From an uncultured Actinotalea sp. (GTDB lineage Bacteria; Actinomycetota; Actinomycetes; Actinomycetales; Cellulomonadaceae): 11,249 bases of DNA. A model generated the notes under the pieces. It made no database searches and had not been told where the DNA came from. It worked only from the letters and a program-made list of their open reading frames with translations. The DNA is taken from assembly GCF_946885855.1 (NCBI RefSeq), contig NZ_CAMPHH010000101.1, forward strand, positions 1-11,249, in the 5' to 3' direction. Shown piece after piece: positions 1 through 6,503 of this stretch (its first letter is position 1; every line of letters starts with the position of its first letter). Position numbers and translations under genes: made by a program.

Positions 1-2
1 GG

Positions 3-224
3 GTGGGGCCAGATCAAGCCAGCACAGCGGGGCCAAGTCGGGTTGTCATTCTCACTCCTGGTTTGAGAGGCTCCACCAAACCCGGTGCGGATCACATGCA
101 GCCAGTTGCGCAGGCAAGACTCGGAGATCCCGAAGTCCTTGGCGATCTGAGCGATCGGCGCCTCGCCCCGGCGGGCGACGGCCACGACGTCGTCGCGGAA
201 CTCCTTCGGATGAGGTCTGGGCAC
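3..224 (-). pseudogene. Truncated IS3-family transposase OrfA (N-terminal HTH part)
   Basis: Read on the minus strand from GTG at 224, the frame gives VPRPHPKEFRDDVVAVARRG, then APIAQIAKDFGISESCLRNWL. This is the N-terminal helix-turn-helix DNA-binding domain of IS3/IS911-type OrfA proteins, which normally run to about 90-110 residues and are followed by OrfB (the DDE integrase domain). A GGAAGG ribosome binding site sits 9 nt before the GTG; an ATG at 233 lacks such spacing. Recognisable similarity stops after about residue 43 (near position 96). The frame then stays open to the window edge, but with unrelated composition (IRTGFGGASQTRSEN...), which suggests the gene was cut by a later insertion or deletion. 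There is no OrfB in the window, so this copy is presumably inactive. The 274 bp from 225 to 498 hold the element's upstream flank and no recognisable gene. Confidence 0.6.
5..35. repeat. Short direct repeats, possible end of a second insertion sequence
   Basis: The heptamer GGGGCCA occurs at 5-11 and again at 29-35, 24 bp apart, in DNA that does not belong to the IS3 orfA reading frame beside it. Several short spaced repeats near a terminus are typical of IS21-type element ends, so this may be the end of a different insertion sequence whose body lies left of the window. That is inference only, because no terminal inverted repeat or target duplication can be seen from here. Confidence 0.25.
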
Positions 225-498
225 GGTGCACATCCTTCCAGCGGCGCCCTCCGGCACCACAGATCAGGTGTCACCTACTCGTGCAGCAGACCCGGGCGAG
301 TGCCGCTGGGGTCCGGCGTCGACGCTGTCTCGCGCGCAGTCGAAGCGTCAAGGAGTCGGCTGCTTCTGGGGTCCAGGTTCGAGTGAAGAGCCGAGCCCAC
401 TCAGATGGTCCGCCACGGGCTCCGGAAGGCCGGCCGGGAGATCGAAGATTCGGAGCGACCGGCGTGCCAGCGACGAGGAACGGGGCTCCGCGCCGGGC

Positions 499-948
499 TC
501 ACTTGAACCGTATCCCGGCTGCGGCGGTGGCGACGCGTTCACGTTGCGCCTGTTCGGCGGACCTTCGCGTGGCCGCCTCGAGAGATCGCTGAACTTCCTC
601 GGAGGCTGCCCTCTCGGACACCCCGCGGAATCCTGCGGCCAGGTCGGCGGCAAGGCCTTGCCGCAACTGAGCGAGGTTGGTGTTCTTGATGAGGAGACGG
701 CGGTCGGAGACCGCGAGGAGTACGTCTGGCCCGGCGTGCGGCAGCGAGCGCACGAACGCCGGGTCTTCGATCTCTTTTCGTTCGCGCTGGGTCACCTGGC
801 GGGAGAAGACGACGGGGACCGTGTAGGTGGCAGGTTCCTCGGCGGTGCCAACGGTGTCGGGCAGCGCGGAGGCGAGCACCGAGGTCAGGTGCAGTGAGTC
901 GTCCCGACTCGGTTCGGGCATGTCGGGACCGGATGCGTTGATGATCAT
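499..948 (-). CDS. Hypothetical protein, 149 aa, soluble
   Basis: I do not recognise a family. The frame has the GC-rich third-position pattern of the neighbouring genes and ends in TGA at 499. A plausible start is ATG at 948 (MIINASGPDMPEPSRDD); ATG at 921 (MPEPSRDD) is equally possible, and neither has a clear ribosome binding site. An upstream extension to 1029 reads as arginine-rich non-protein-like sequence and is not favoured. The protein is hydrophilic with no signal peptide or membrane segment. A central part (TYTVPVVFSRQV, then GPDVLLAVSDRRLLIKN) looks like beta strands, and the last 60 or so residues are rich in A, E, R and Q and probably form long helices. It lies 116 bp downstream of the LapA-domain gene on the same strand and could share its transcript. 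Confidence 0.55.
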   Translation of the reverse strand: MIINASGPDMPEPSRDDSLHLTSVLASALPDTVGTAEEPATYTVPVVFSRQVTQRERKEIEDPAFVRSLPHAGPDVLLAVSDRRLLIKNTNLAQLRQGLAADLAAGFRGVSERAASEEVQRSLEAATRRSAEQAQRERVATAAAGIRFK

Positions 949-1064
949 GGGGATCGGATCCGATCGTTGTGGTGCGCAAGTGGGGGAACGCGCCCCGACG
1001 GTCCGGTGCCGGGGCTGTCGGTGGAGCACACCGAGGAAGCCCGCCGTGTGGTCGACCGCTGCTG

Positions 1065-1436
1065 TCAGGGCGCCGCGGACCGTCGGTCCGCCCCGGTGCG
1101 GTGCCGTAGCTGGGTGATGCGCACGGAGCCGACGACGAGGGCGATGAGTCCGACGCCGAGACCGGCGATCAGAAGGGTGAGGGCCAGTGGCGCGGAACCA
1201 CGGAGGCCGAAGAAGGTGACCTCGACGGGCTCGGTGTTCTGGAGCATGAAGACCACCAGCAGGACGAGGACGACTGCGGCGACAACCAGTCCGACCCAGG
1301 TCGCCCCTGCGCGGGTGCGCCTCACCGGTGGGAGGCCGGGACCTCGGCCCTGGTCGCGGCGTAGGGCGGGTGCGCCGTTCCGTGGTTGGCGGACAGGCGG
1401 GATCGGTCCGGAGGAGTCGGATTTCTGAGCGGGCAT
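1065..1436 (-). CDS. LapA-domain (DUF1049) small membrane protein
   Basis: This 123-aa protein has a proline/arginine-rich cytoplasmic N-terminus (about residues 1-45) and two hydrophobic helices at about 47-65 and 82-104. The hallmark segment LQNTEPVEVTFFG (65-77) lies between them. That layout, two helices flanking an xQNTxPVxVxFFG strand, is the lipopolysaccharide assembly protein A domain; in actinobacteria these are inner-membrane proteins of unknown role, and the name LapA does not imply an LPS function here. The start at ATG 1436 is preceded by a GAGGGGGG ribosome binding site at about 5 nt, so the longer open frame upstream is not used. A positively charged tail (RHRTGADRRS) follows helix 2. 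The gene is divergent from the diguanylate cyclase across 220 bp. Confidence 0.85.
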   Translation of the reverse strand: MPAQKSDSSGPIPPVRQPRNGAPALRRDQGRGPGLPPVRRTRAGATWVGLVVAAVVLVLLVVFMLQNTEPVEVTFFGLRGSAPLALTLLIAGLGVGLIALVVGSVRITQLRHRTGADRRSAAP

Positions 1437-1656
1437 GATGCCCCCCTCGGGAAGTGCCGGGACCGGGCCTTCGAAGGGAGGCCTTTTCGCCGGGACTGTC
1501 GCCATACTACGCCGGTCGGACGTGGCCGGCGCGGCGTCCCACGGGCCGCTGGGCGATGGGGCGTGATTCAGCCGGACCGCGGGGCTGCCACCGTAGTCTC
1601 GCAACCGGTGCCACACTGGACGTCGGCCCATATGGGTCCCGGGAGGGACGTCACCG
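1437..1656. promoter_or_regulatory. Divergent intergenic region (lapA-domain gene / GGDEF gene)
   Basis: This 220-bp gap separates two genes transcribed away from each other, so it must hold both promoters. On the minus strand a TAGTAT hexamer (1504-1509) could be a -10 box for the LapA-domain gene, but no good -35 accompanies it. On the plus strand a GGGAGGGA ribosome binding site (1641-1648) lies 8 nt before the GGDEF start. I see no palindromic operator or riboswitch. Confidence 0.4.
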
Positions 1657-2754
1657 ATGGACACAGACGATCCCCGGGCGGACGCAGATGCCTCCGCCGA
1701 AGGGCGGAGAGCGAGCGCGGCGCGGCGCGACGCGCTCGCCGGGCTGCGTGACGCGTCGGCGTCGATCCGGGACGACGAGGGTGCTGGGGCGGACGCCCGA
1801 GCAACGGATCGGGCTCACGCGGCTCAGCAACGAGACGCGAGCGCGGTGGCGCGCGAGCGGGAGGCGGAGGACCGGGTTGGCCGGGGTCGGCGCGGTGACC
1901 GCGCGGCGGAGAAGCGGGATGCCGCTTCAGCGGCACGCGACTCGGCTGCCGCACGCGCGGACGAGAACCTGATCACCGCCCATGGTCCCGTCCCGATGTC
2001 GGTGGTCATGGGAGTGGTGCACCGCGCGCAGCGTTCCCGTGCCGCCGCGTCGTCCGACCGGAGGGCATCCGCGGAGGACCGGCGCGCGGCCAGCGAGGAA
2101 CGCGCCCGTGCTGCTGCTCTGCAACGTGCGGCTCTGGAGGATCGTGCGGCGGCCGCCGCCGATCGCGCGGCTGCGCAGGAGGACGTGCTCACTTCGTCCG
2201 GACGCCGCGACTGTTCCCGTGATGACCGACGCGCTGCCGCGGAGGACCGTCGGATGGCGGCGCAGGACCGCCTTGAGTCTGTCGACGCGTTGAGCGCTGC
2301 AGCGATCGACTCGCTCACCGGTGCCCGCCTCCGGGGCCCGGGTCTGCTCGACCTCGAGCGAGAGGTGGCTCGGTGTGCACGAACGTCTGAGCCGCTGGCG
2401 ATCGTCTACCTGGACGTGGACCGGCTCAAGGCAGTCAATGACGCCGGCGGGCACGCCGCAGGCGACGACCTGCTGCGCGCCGTGGCGCACGCGATACGAG
2501 CCGGCTCGCGCCCCTACGACCTGCTCGTACGCGTTGGGGGCGACGAATTCGTCTGCGCACTGCCCGGAATGACTGCCGAGGCGGCGGCGGTGCGGATGGC
2601 AGCCGTCAACCTCGAGCTCCGGGGAGGTCGCACGCACGGATCGGTCAGCGTCGGCATTGCCGCAGCCAGGCCGGACGACACCCTTGAGACCCTCTTGCTC
2701 CGCGCCGACGGCGCCCTGTATCACCAACGATCGAAGCACCTGCACGCGCCGTAG
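1657..2754 (+). CDS. Diguanylate cyclase (GGDEF) with N-terminal RD-heptad coiled coil
   Basis: This 365-aa soluble protein should condense two GTP to cyclic di-GMP. The C-terminal GGDEF domain begins near residue 218 (DSLTGARLR, matching the DxLTGLxNR lead-in). It contains metal-site aspartates in YLDVD (D253, D255), the substrate-helix motif NDAGGHAAGDDLL (261-273) and an intact GGDEF at 294-298. An RxxD product-inhibition site (RPYD, 285-288) sits exactly five residues upstream, so both catalysis and feedback inhibition look preserved. Residues 20-210 carry no recognisable sensor. They consist of heptad-spaced RD/DR pairs (for example R24-D25, R31-D32, R38-D39, and DR at 134, 141, 190, 197 and 204) in two blocks split by a linker at about 101-128, which predicts a charged coiled coil. 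There is no membrane segment. The start at ATG 1657 has GGGAGGGA 8 nt before it. The input signal is unknown. Confidence 0.92.
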   Translation: MDTDDPRADADASAEGRRASAARRDALAGLRDASASIRDDEGAGADARATDRAHAAQQRDASAVAREREAEDRVGRGRRGDRAAEKRDAASAARDSAAARADENLITAHGPVPMSVVMGVVHRAQRSRAAASSDRRASAEDRRAASEERARAAALQRAALEDRAAAAADRAAAQEDVLTSSGRRDCSRDDRRAAAEDRRMAAQDRLESVDALSAAAIDSLTGARLRGPGLLDLEREVARCARTSEPLAIVYLDVDRLKAVNDAGGHAAGDDLLRAVAHAIRAGSRPYDLLVRVGGDEFVCALPGMTAEAAAVRMAAVNLELRGGRTHGSVSVGIAAARPDDTLETLLLRADGALYHQRSKHLHAP

Positions 2755-3129
2755 CGTGGCCGCAGCAGCGCACCACTTCACCACGTGCCGGAGGCCATCG
2801 GGTCAGCAGGCCAGCTTCTGCGGGCCAACCCGACGGGCCAGCCACAGTGCGTGCCGTCCTGGCGAGTGGGTGGTGAGGCAGATGTCGAAGGTGGTGGAGG
2901 ACTAGGTCCGGGCTGAAGTCTCTGGTTCGGGCTGAAACCGGACGCGTCGCTGAAGGAGCAGTTCCGCAGCGGGTATCGCACGGTCACCACCACCGCGGTC
3001 AGGTAGCGCCGTCGTCAGCGACCGGGCCGTGAGCTGACCGGTTGGGGTTGCCGCCCACCGCGAAGTCTCGAACGGGAGATCGATCGGCCTCCCGTGGCAG
3101 AGAGCCGTCGAAAGAGGTGCCAGGACGGT

Positions 3130-3275
3130 GGGGTCTCGGCGTACAGTGAGGAGACGGGGCCGCTCTTCACCCGAGAGGCCTCCTCCACAGCCGAGCTGGT
3201 GAGGCCCGGTTGACGTCCGGACCGCAAGGTCCGCGCGGACCAGGCCGCCGCCCCTGAACAAGGCGGCGGCCTTCG
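3130..3275. ncRNA. Possible structured RNA (series of nested hairpins)
   Basis: Several complementary segments nest neatly. CTCGGC (3135-3140) pairs with GCCGAG (3190-3195). Inside it AGGAG (3149-3153) pairs with CTCCT (3180-3184), and CTCT (3163-3166) with AGAG (3174-3177). CTGGT (3196-3200) pairs with ACCAG (3239-3243), enclosing CGGACC-GCAA-GGTCCG (3218-3233), a six-pair stem capped by a GNRA tetraloop. The array ends at the 10-pair stem at 3243-3271. The GGTCCG segment can pair instead with a second CGGACC at 3236-3241, so two exclusive folds exist. I cannot match this to a known RNA family, and GC-rich DNA yields stems by chance, so this is a candidate only; the strand is uncertain. Confidence 0.25.
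3243..3271. terminator. Perfect 10-bp stem, terminator-like hairpin
   Basis: GGCCGCCGCC (3243-3252) and GGCGGCGGCC (3262-3271) form a perfect 10-pair GC stem around a 9-nt loop. No run of T follows on either side, so it is not a canonical intrinsic terminator; actinobacterial terminators often lack the T tract. It could end the candidate RNA at 3130-3275 or act in both directions. Confidence 0.35.
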
Positions 3276-3521
3276 CGGATCACGACATCCCTGAGTCGGA
3301 CGCGGGTGAGCCTGGCTCCACAGTGGACGGCCCTCCATGTCGTCACCGAGTAGTCGTCCACCTCCGCGTGACCTCTCCCAACGGGATCACGAGGCTCTCG
3401 CGAGGAGCGACGCCGGTCGACGGTGCCGGGGGAACCGGCGTCCTGGGTCGGGGTCCGCCGCGTGATCGGCCGTGCCGTCTCCCGGGCGACGATCGCTGTC
3501 CGGGTTCCCGCCTGGCACCGG

Positions 3522-3538
3522 TGGACAGAAAATGGACA
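3522..3538. repeat. Paired TGGACA repeats near the att scar
   Basis: TGGACA occurs at 3522-3527 and 3533-3538, starts 11 bp apart (one helical turn), in a locally A-rich patch. A third copy is at 3804-3809 on the other side of the tRNA fragment. Direct repeats of this kind beside an attachment core resemble the arm-type sites bound by tyrosine recombinases. This is inference; the hexamer also resembles a -35 box. Confidence 0.35.
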
Positions 3539-3701
3539 CAAAGACGCCACGAGCGGGCTCGAGAAGAGTCAAAAGAAGTCGATACTTTCCAACCGCCACC
3601 GATGCCCGTCCGGACATCGGCCCTGCTCAGCGACGAGAGAAGACGAGGAAGCCCGCGAGACCTCGACCGCCGGTCTGCTCCGGAGCCCGCCCGGCCCCTT
3701 C

Positions 3702-3736
3702 AGGGGGTCAGGGGTTCGAGTCCCCTCAGCTCCACC
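3702..3736 (+). other. 3' fragment of a tRNA gene (probably tRNA-Ala), attachment-site scar
   Basis: The segment contains a complete T arm: AGGGG (3710-3714), loop TTCGAGT (3715-3721) and CCCCT (3722-3726). It is followed by an acceptor strand CAGCTCC (3727-3733), discriminator A (3734) and CC. The T at acceptor position 70 is what the G3:U70 identity pair of tRNA-Ala needs, which suggests alanine. About 76 nt upstream there is no matching GGGGCTG/GGAGCTG acceptor strand, D arm or anticodon arm, so this is not a whole gene. A 3' tRNA end without its 5' part is the usual remnant left where a tyrosine-integrase element used a tRNA gene as attB; the duplicate core keeps the real tRNA intact at the other end. 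Confidence 0.65.
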
Positions 3737-3930
3737 GGAAGTACTGGTCAGAGGCCGCGTCGGGCTCCTTGCGAGGGGAACGACGTGGCCTCCTGACATT
3801 CGGTGGACACACGTTCGCCGGTCCCGGGCGGTCGCAGACGTCCCCACGCCGCGGGGCACATCTTCTGCTCCGGTGGCGCACACCTGTCGGTACGGACACC
3901 GAGACCAGGCCGGCCACCGCGCCGGCGACG

Positions 3931-4124
3931 ATGACCCTCGCCGAGCTGCCCGCCTTCCTGGCGGTCGGCCCCCAGGCGCTGTACGACCTGCGGTCCAAGA
4001 GCCGAGCCCGCCCGGCTTCCGTGTCGGACGGCACCTGCGGTTCCGCGCCGCCGAGATCGAGGCGTGGCTCCGGGCCATGGAGGAGGCCGACGGGCGCCGG
4101 CACGCCCCGGGCGGACCACGGTGA
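3931..4124 (+). pseudogene. Frameshifted excisionase-like HTH protein
   Basis: From ATG 3931 one frame reads MTLAELPAFLAVGPQALYDLRSKSR. Just after 4005 the match continues in another frame as PPGFRVGRHLRFRAAEIEAW (plus LRAMEEAD) to a TGA at 4122-4124. Joined, these give the small MerR-like helix-turn-helix (HTH_17, excisionase/AlpA-like) fold with its GPpgfrvGrhlRy...aWL signature and a normal length of about 65 residues. The shift corresponds to one lost or two gained bases, so the gene looks dead unless the break is a sequencing error. Such proteins direct excision of integrative elements and usually precede the integrase; here the stop overlaps the next start as GTGA. No clear ribosome binding site is visible. 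It begins 195 bp after the tRNA fragment. Confidence 0.55.
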
Positions 4125-4445
4125 CCCGCGGGCGTCCCCGCACCCCGATCGGGACGTCCGGGCAGATCGCGCTCACCGACCTGGGCGGGCGGTACCGGGC
4201 GCTGATGCGCTCCGACAGCCGGCAGGACCATGGCAGGACCGACGCGTCCACCCGGCACTGGCGGACCCCGACTGTGCGGCGCAGGCCCTGCGGCGCCGCA
4301 TCCGGCAGATGGGACCGGACCAGGCGCAGGTGACCGTCTTCTTCAACCGCGACGGCGAAAGTGATCTCCCTGCACGACCCGCGCCGGACGTTCCGGGGCC
4401 TTCCTCACGGAGGTCGGCCTGCGCAACTCCGGCACGAGCAGAATC
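4121..4445 (+). pseudogene. Degraded tyrosine site-specific integrase
   Basis: GTG at 4121 overlaps the stop of the excisionase-like gene and opens VTRGRPRTPIGTSGQI...GGRYRA, the usual N-terminus of actinobacterial phage/ICE integrases. Similarity is lost near 4200. Around 4285 another frame gives ALRRRIRQMGPDQAQVTVFF and NRDG. After a further shift near 4355 comes KVISLHDPRRTFRG, and a final shift gives FLTEVGLRNSG. This matches the catalytic-domain stretch (VFFNRDG, then HxxRRTF, box II with its catalytic His and Arg) of integrases that are normally about 400 residues. Here most of the core-binding and catalytic domain is deleted, and the C-terminal RWYRR...GHY region with the active-site tyrosine is missing. 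At least three frame breaks make it a clear relic. It supports the att scar just upstream. Confidence 0.55.
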
Positions 4446-4516
4446 AAGTGGCCGGTGATCCCGTCGGAGTGGGACACCAGCGATCAGCACCTCAGGTGCG
4501 CGCGTCTGTCCCCTGA

Positions 4517-5200
4517 TCAGTCGGTGTCGACGTCGAAGGGGTCGGGTGCGTCATCGCCGGTGAGATGCCGGACGATTGCGGTGAAGCCGCGGGCGATGTG
4601 CATTGCTGTCGCCTCAGCCGCCTCGTTCGCGTCTCCCCGTCGCGCAGCCTCGAGGATCACGCGGTGCTCGTCGTCGGACTGTCCGGCGCGCTCCGGCGTC
4701 TGGAGCACCAGGTCCCACGGAAAGGCCGCCCACAGGGACGCGACCTGGTCCGACAGCGCCGGGAGTCCGCACCGGTCGTAGAAGTGGAAGTGGAAGGCTC
4801 GGTTCGCCTGACGCGCGCCGGGTGCGTCGCCCGCTGCGGCCGCAATCTCGACGGCGTGCAGCAAGTCGTCGGCTTGGCGTAGGTCGCGAGCGGAGAGGCG
4901 TGAGGTGGCACGCAGCATGGCGTAGGGCTCGACCAGGCGGCGCACGATGTAGATCGCCTTGATGCGGTCGAGATCGACCCCGGCGACGCGAGTCCCGCGA
5001 TGGGGCTCGGACACCACGATGCCCTCCGCCTCGAGGGCGCGCAGCGCCTCCCGGACGGGAGTGATGCTGCTGCTGAACCGAGCCGCGAGCTCGTCCTGCG
5101 GCAAACGCGCCCCGCGCGGCAGTTCGCCGGAGAGGATGAGGCGCCGCAGCTCCTCGACGATGAGGTCGCGCTTGGTGGCAGCGGTCGTCTCGGTGGCCAT
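4517..5200 (-). CDS. GntR-family transcriptional regulator, FCD (FadR) subfamily
   Basis: This 227-aa regulator probably senses a carboxylate intermediate of the adjacent pathway. Residues 9-72 form the winged helix-turn-helix (LRRLILSGELPRGARLPQDE, then LAARF...TPVREALRALEAEGIV). The all-helical FCD effector domain follows (about 82-215), with the expected metal-site pattern N133/H137, H179 (DDEHR) and H201 (AMHIARG). FCD proteins commonly bind small organic acids through this metal. Start ATG 5200 is favoured because GGAGGGG lies 8 nt upstream; the longer frame to 5299 runs through the operator. It is downstream of the CoA-transferase gene on the same strand, but 115 bp away and with its own two-site operator, so autoregulation from a private promoter is likely. 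A short GCACC-TCA-GGTGC hairpin (4487-4499) beyond the stop may help termination. Confidence 0.9.
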   Translation of the reverse strand: MATETTAATKRDLIVEELRRLILSGELPRGARLPQDELAARFSSSITPVREALRALEAEGIVVSEPHRGTRVAGVDLDRIKAIYIVRRLVEPYAMLRATSRLSARDLRQADDLLHAVEIAAAAGDAPGARQANRAFHFHFYDRCGLPALSDQVASLWAAFPWDLVLQTPERAGQSDDEHRVILEAARRGDANEAAEATAMHIARGFTAIVRHLTGDDAPDPFDVDTD

Positions 5201-5231
5201 CGTGGGCGCCCCTCCAGCTCGTCGACTCTCC

Positions 5232-5269
5232 GCCCGATCATGCATGATCTCGTCGATTCTTGCACGATC
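5232..5269 (-). promoter_or_regulatory. Two-site operator upstream of gntR
   Basis: A perfect 14-bp palindrome GATCATGCATGATC (5236-5249) lies 36 bp before the gntR start. A weaker half-related site, TCGTGCA on the minus strand (5261-5267), has its TGCA centre exactly 20 bp further upstream. The same pair, with the same spacing and orientation, occurs at 8857-8894 before the lyase gene (26 of 38 positions identical without gaps). A palindrome shared between a regulator's own promoter and a neighbouring operon is the standard signature of its binding site. That this GntR protein is the binder is inferred. Confidence 0.7.
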
Positions 5270-5315
5270 CGGGCCGGCGGGTCGGGTCGAGGCCCGCACT
5301 GTGACGGGGGCGGGA

Positions 5316-6503
5316 TCACGAGAAGAGCCCGGCCTCCCGCAGCTTCTCGACGAGGTCCGGCTCGAATCCGGCCCGTGCCAGCACTGCCTCGGTGTGCTCG
5401 CCGACCTGCGGGATCGGGTCCATGCGGGGCTCGCGCCCCGCCACGGTCACCGGCGGGAGGATCGCCCGGAGCTCGCCGGCCGGAGAGCCCACGGTCCGCC
5501 AGCGGTCTCGCTCACGCAGCTGGGGGTGCTCGAGGACGTCCTCGACCCGACGCTGACGGGCGTGGGCGATGGAGGCGATCGTCAGCCGCTCCTCGAGCTC
5601 GGCCCCGCTCAGACCCCGCAGCACCTCCTCGATGACGTCGTCGAGGTCTTCCCGGTGCCGGACGCGACGGCTGGCCGTCGAGAAGCGGGGGTCGTCGGCG
5701 ACCTCGGGCCGTCCCAGCACCTCGGAGCAGAACGAGGTCCACTCCCGCTCGTTCTGAATCGAGATGACGAGCTCGACCCCGTCGCCGGCTCGGTAGCTGC
5801 CGTACGGCGCGATCGCGGCGTGGCTCGTGCCGGTGCGCCTGGGCGCCTGCCCGCTGTAGGCCGCGTAGTAGAGCGGGTACCCCATCCACTCCACGAGGGA
5901 GTCGAAGAGGCTCACTTCGAGCGCAGTTCCCTGACCCGTCCGCTCGCGCTCGTACAGCGCGGTGAGGATGCCGCTGAAGGCGTACATGCCCGCGCCGATG
6001 TCCGCCGCGGGGATGCCGGCCTTCGCCGGGGCGTCGTCCGCACCCGTGACGGCGACGAGCCCGGCCTCGGACTGGATCAGCAGGTCGTAGGCCTTGGCGT
6101 CGCGGTACGGCCCGGAGGAGCCGTACCCGCTGATCGAGCAGGTGATGAGGCGTGGGTGGCGCGCCCGCAGCTCGGTCGCGCCGAGGCCGAGCCGGTCCGC
6201 AGCCGACGGTGCGAAGTTCTGGACGAACACGTCGGCCTCGCACAGCAGGGCGTCCATGACCCGTCCCGCCTCCGGGTGCTTGAGGTCCAGCGCGACGCTC
6301 TCCTTGGACCGGTTCAGCCAGACGAAGTGGCTCGACATGCCCAGCACGGTCTCGTCGTAGTGCCGCGCGAAGTCACCCACCGTCGGCCGCTCGATCTTGA
6401 TGACGCGCGCGCCGAGGTCGGCGAGCTGACGGGTGGCGAACGGTGCGGCGACCGCCTGTTCGCAGGAGACGACCGTGATCCCGTCCAGGGGCAGGGCGTT
6501 CAT
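5316..6503 (-). CDS. CaiB/BaiF family (class III) CoA-transferase
   Basis: This 395-aa cytoplasmic enzyme should move CoA from a donor such as succinyl-CoA or acetyl-CoA onto a carboxylic acid. Family signatures run in order: LDGITVVSCEQAVAAPFATR with LADLGARVIKIERP (7-40), LNRSKESVALDLKHPEG-like (63-80, here HPEAG), DVFVQNFAPSAADRLGLG (91-108), ITCSISGYGSSGPYRD (120-135), and AYDLLIQSEAGL with the expected catalytic aspartate D140. The length equals the usual 380-420. ATG 6503 overlaps the stop of the aldehyde dehydrogenase by 4 bp (ATGA), so the two are translationally coupled; longer frames upstream lie inside that gene. With a CitE-like lyase and a hydro-lyase next door, a hydroxy-dicarboxylate such as citramalate or malate is the likely acceptor. 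Substrate cannot be read from sequence. Confidence 0.9.
   Translation of the reverse strand: MNALPLDGITVVSCEQAVAAPFATRQLADLGARVIKIERPTVGDFARHYDETVLGMSSHFVWLNRSKESVALDLKHPEAGRVMDALLCEADVFVQNFAPSAADRLGLGATELRARHPRLITCSISGYGSSGPYRDAKAYDLLIQSEAGLVAVTGADDAPAKAGIPAADIGAGMYAFSGILTALYERERTGQGTALEVSLFDSLVEWMGYPLYYAAYSGQAPRRTGTSHAAIAPYGSYRAGDGVELVISIQNEREWTSFCSEVLGRPEVADDPRFSTASRRVRHREDLDDVIEEVLRGLSGAELEERLTIASIAHARQRRVEDVLEHPQLRERDRWRTVGSPAGELRAILPPVTVAGREPRMDPIPQVGEHTEAVLARAGFEPDLVEKLREAGLFS

Larger units (their letters stand above)
2755..3701. other. Gene-poor stretch between the GGDEF gene and the att scar
   Basis: No frame here has protein-like composition, a ribosome binding site or a recognisable motif. 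The open frames on both strands overlap one another and are arginine/proline-rich noise typical of high-GC DNA. What it does hold is a cluster of hairpins (about 3130-3275) and two TGGACA repeats (3522-3538), described separately. The stretch looks like either an untranslated RNA locus or the degraded edge of integrated elements. Confidence 0.5.

Noticed and set aside
226..897. 223-aa plus-strand open frame
   Set aside because: Antisense to the IS3 remnant flank and the 149-aa hypothetical gene; composition is not protein-like and no motif was recognised.
1076..1090. CGGACC-GTC-GGTCCG stem near the end of the LapA-domain gene
   Set aside because: Six pairs with a 3-nt loop inside coding sequence and no T tract; too short to call a terminator in GC-rich DNA.
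1657..2290. Tandem DNA repeat in the 5' half of the GGDEF gene
   Set aside because: The periodicity is at the protein level (heptads); the DNA copies are too diverged to be a true tandem nucleotide repeat, and no CRISPR-like array exists in the window.
1927..2784. 285-aa minus-strand open frame
   Set aside because: Antisense to the GGDEF gene, whose motifs, start and ribosome binding site are clear.
3661..3736. Complete tRNA gene
   Set aside because: The 5' acceptor strand, D arm and anticodon arm are absent; only the T arm and 3' acceptor strand can be formed.
3472..4458. 328-aa plus-strand open frame read as one gene
   Set aside because: It strings together non-coding DNA, the tRNA fragment and pieces of two different broken genes; only residues near 3931-4005 and 4285-4355 match known families, in different proteins.
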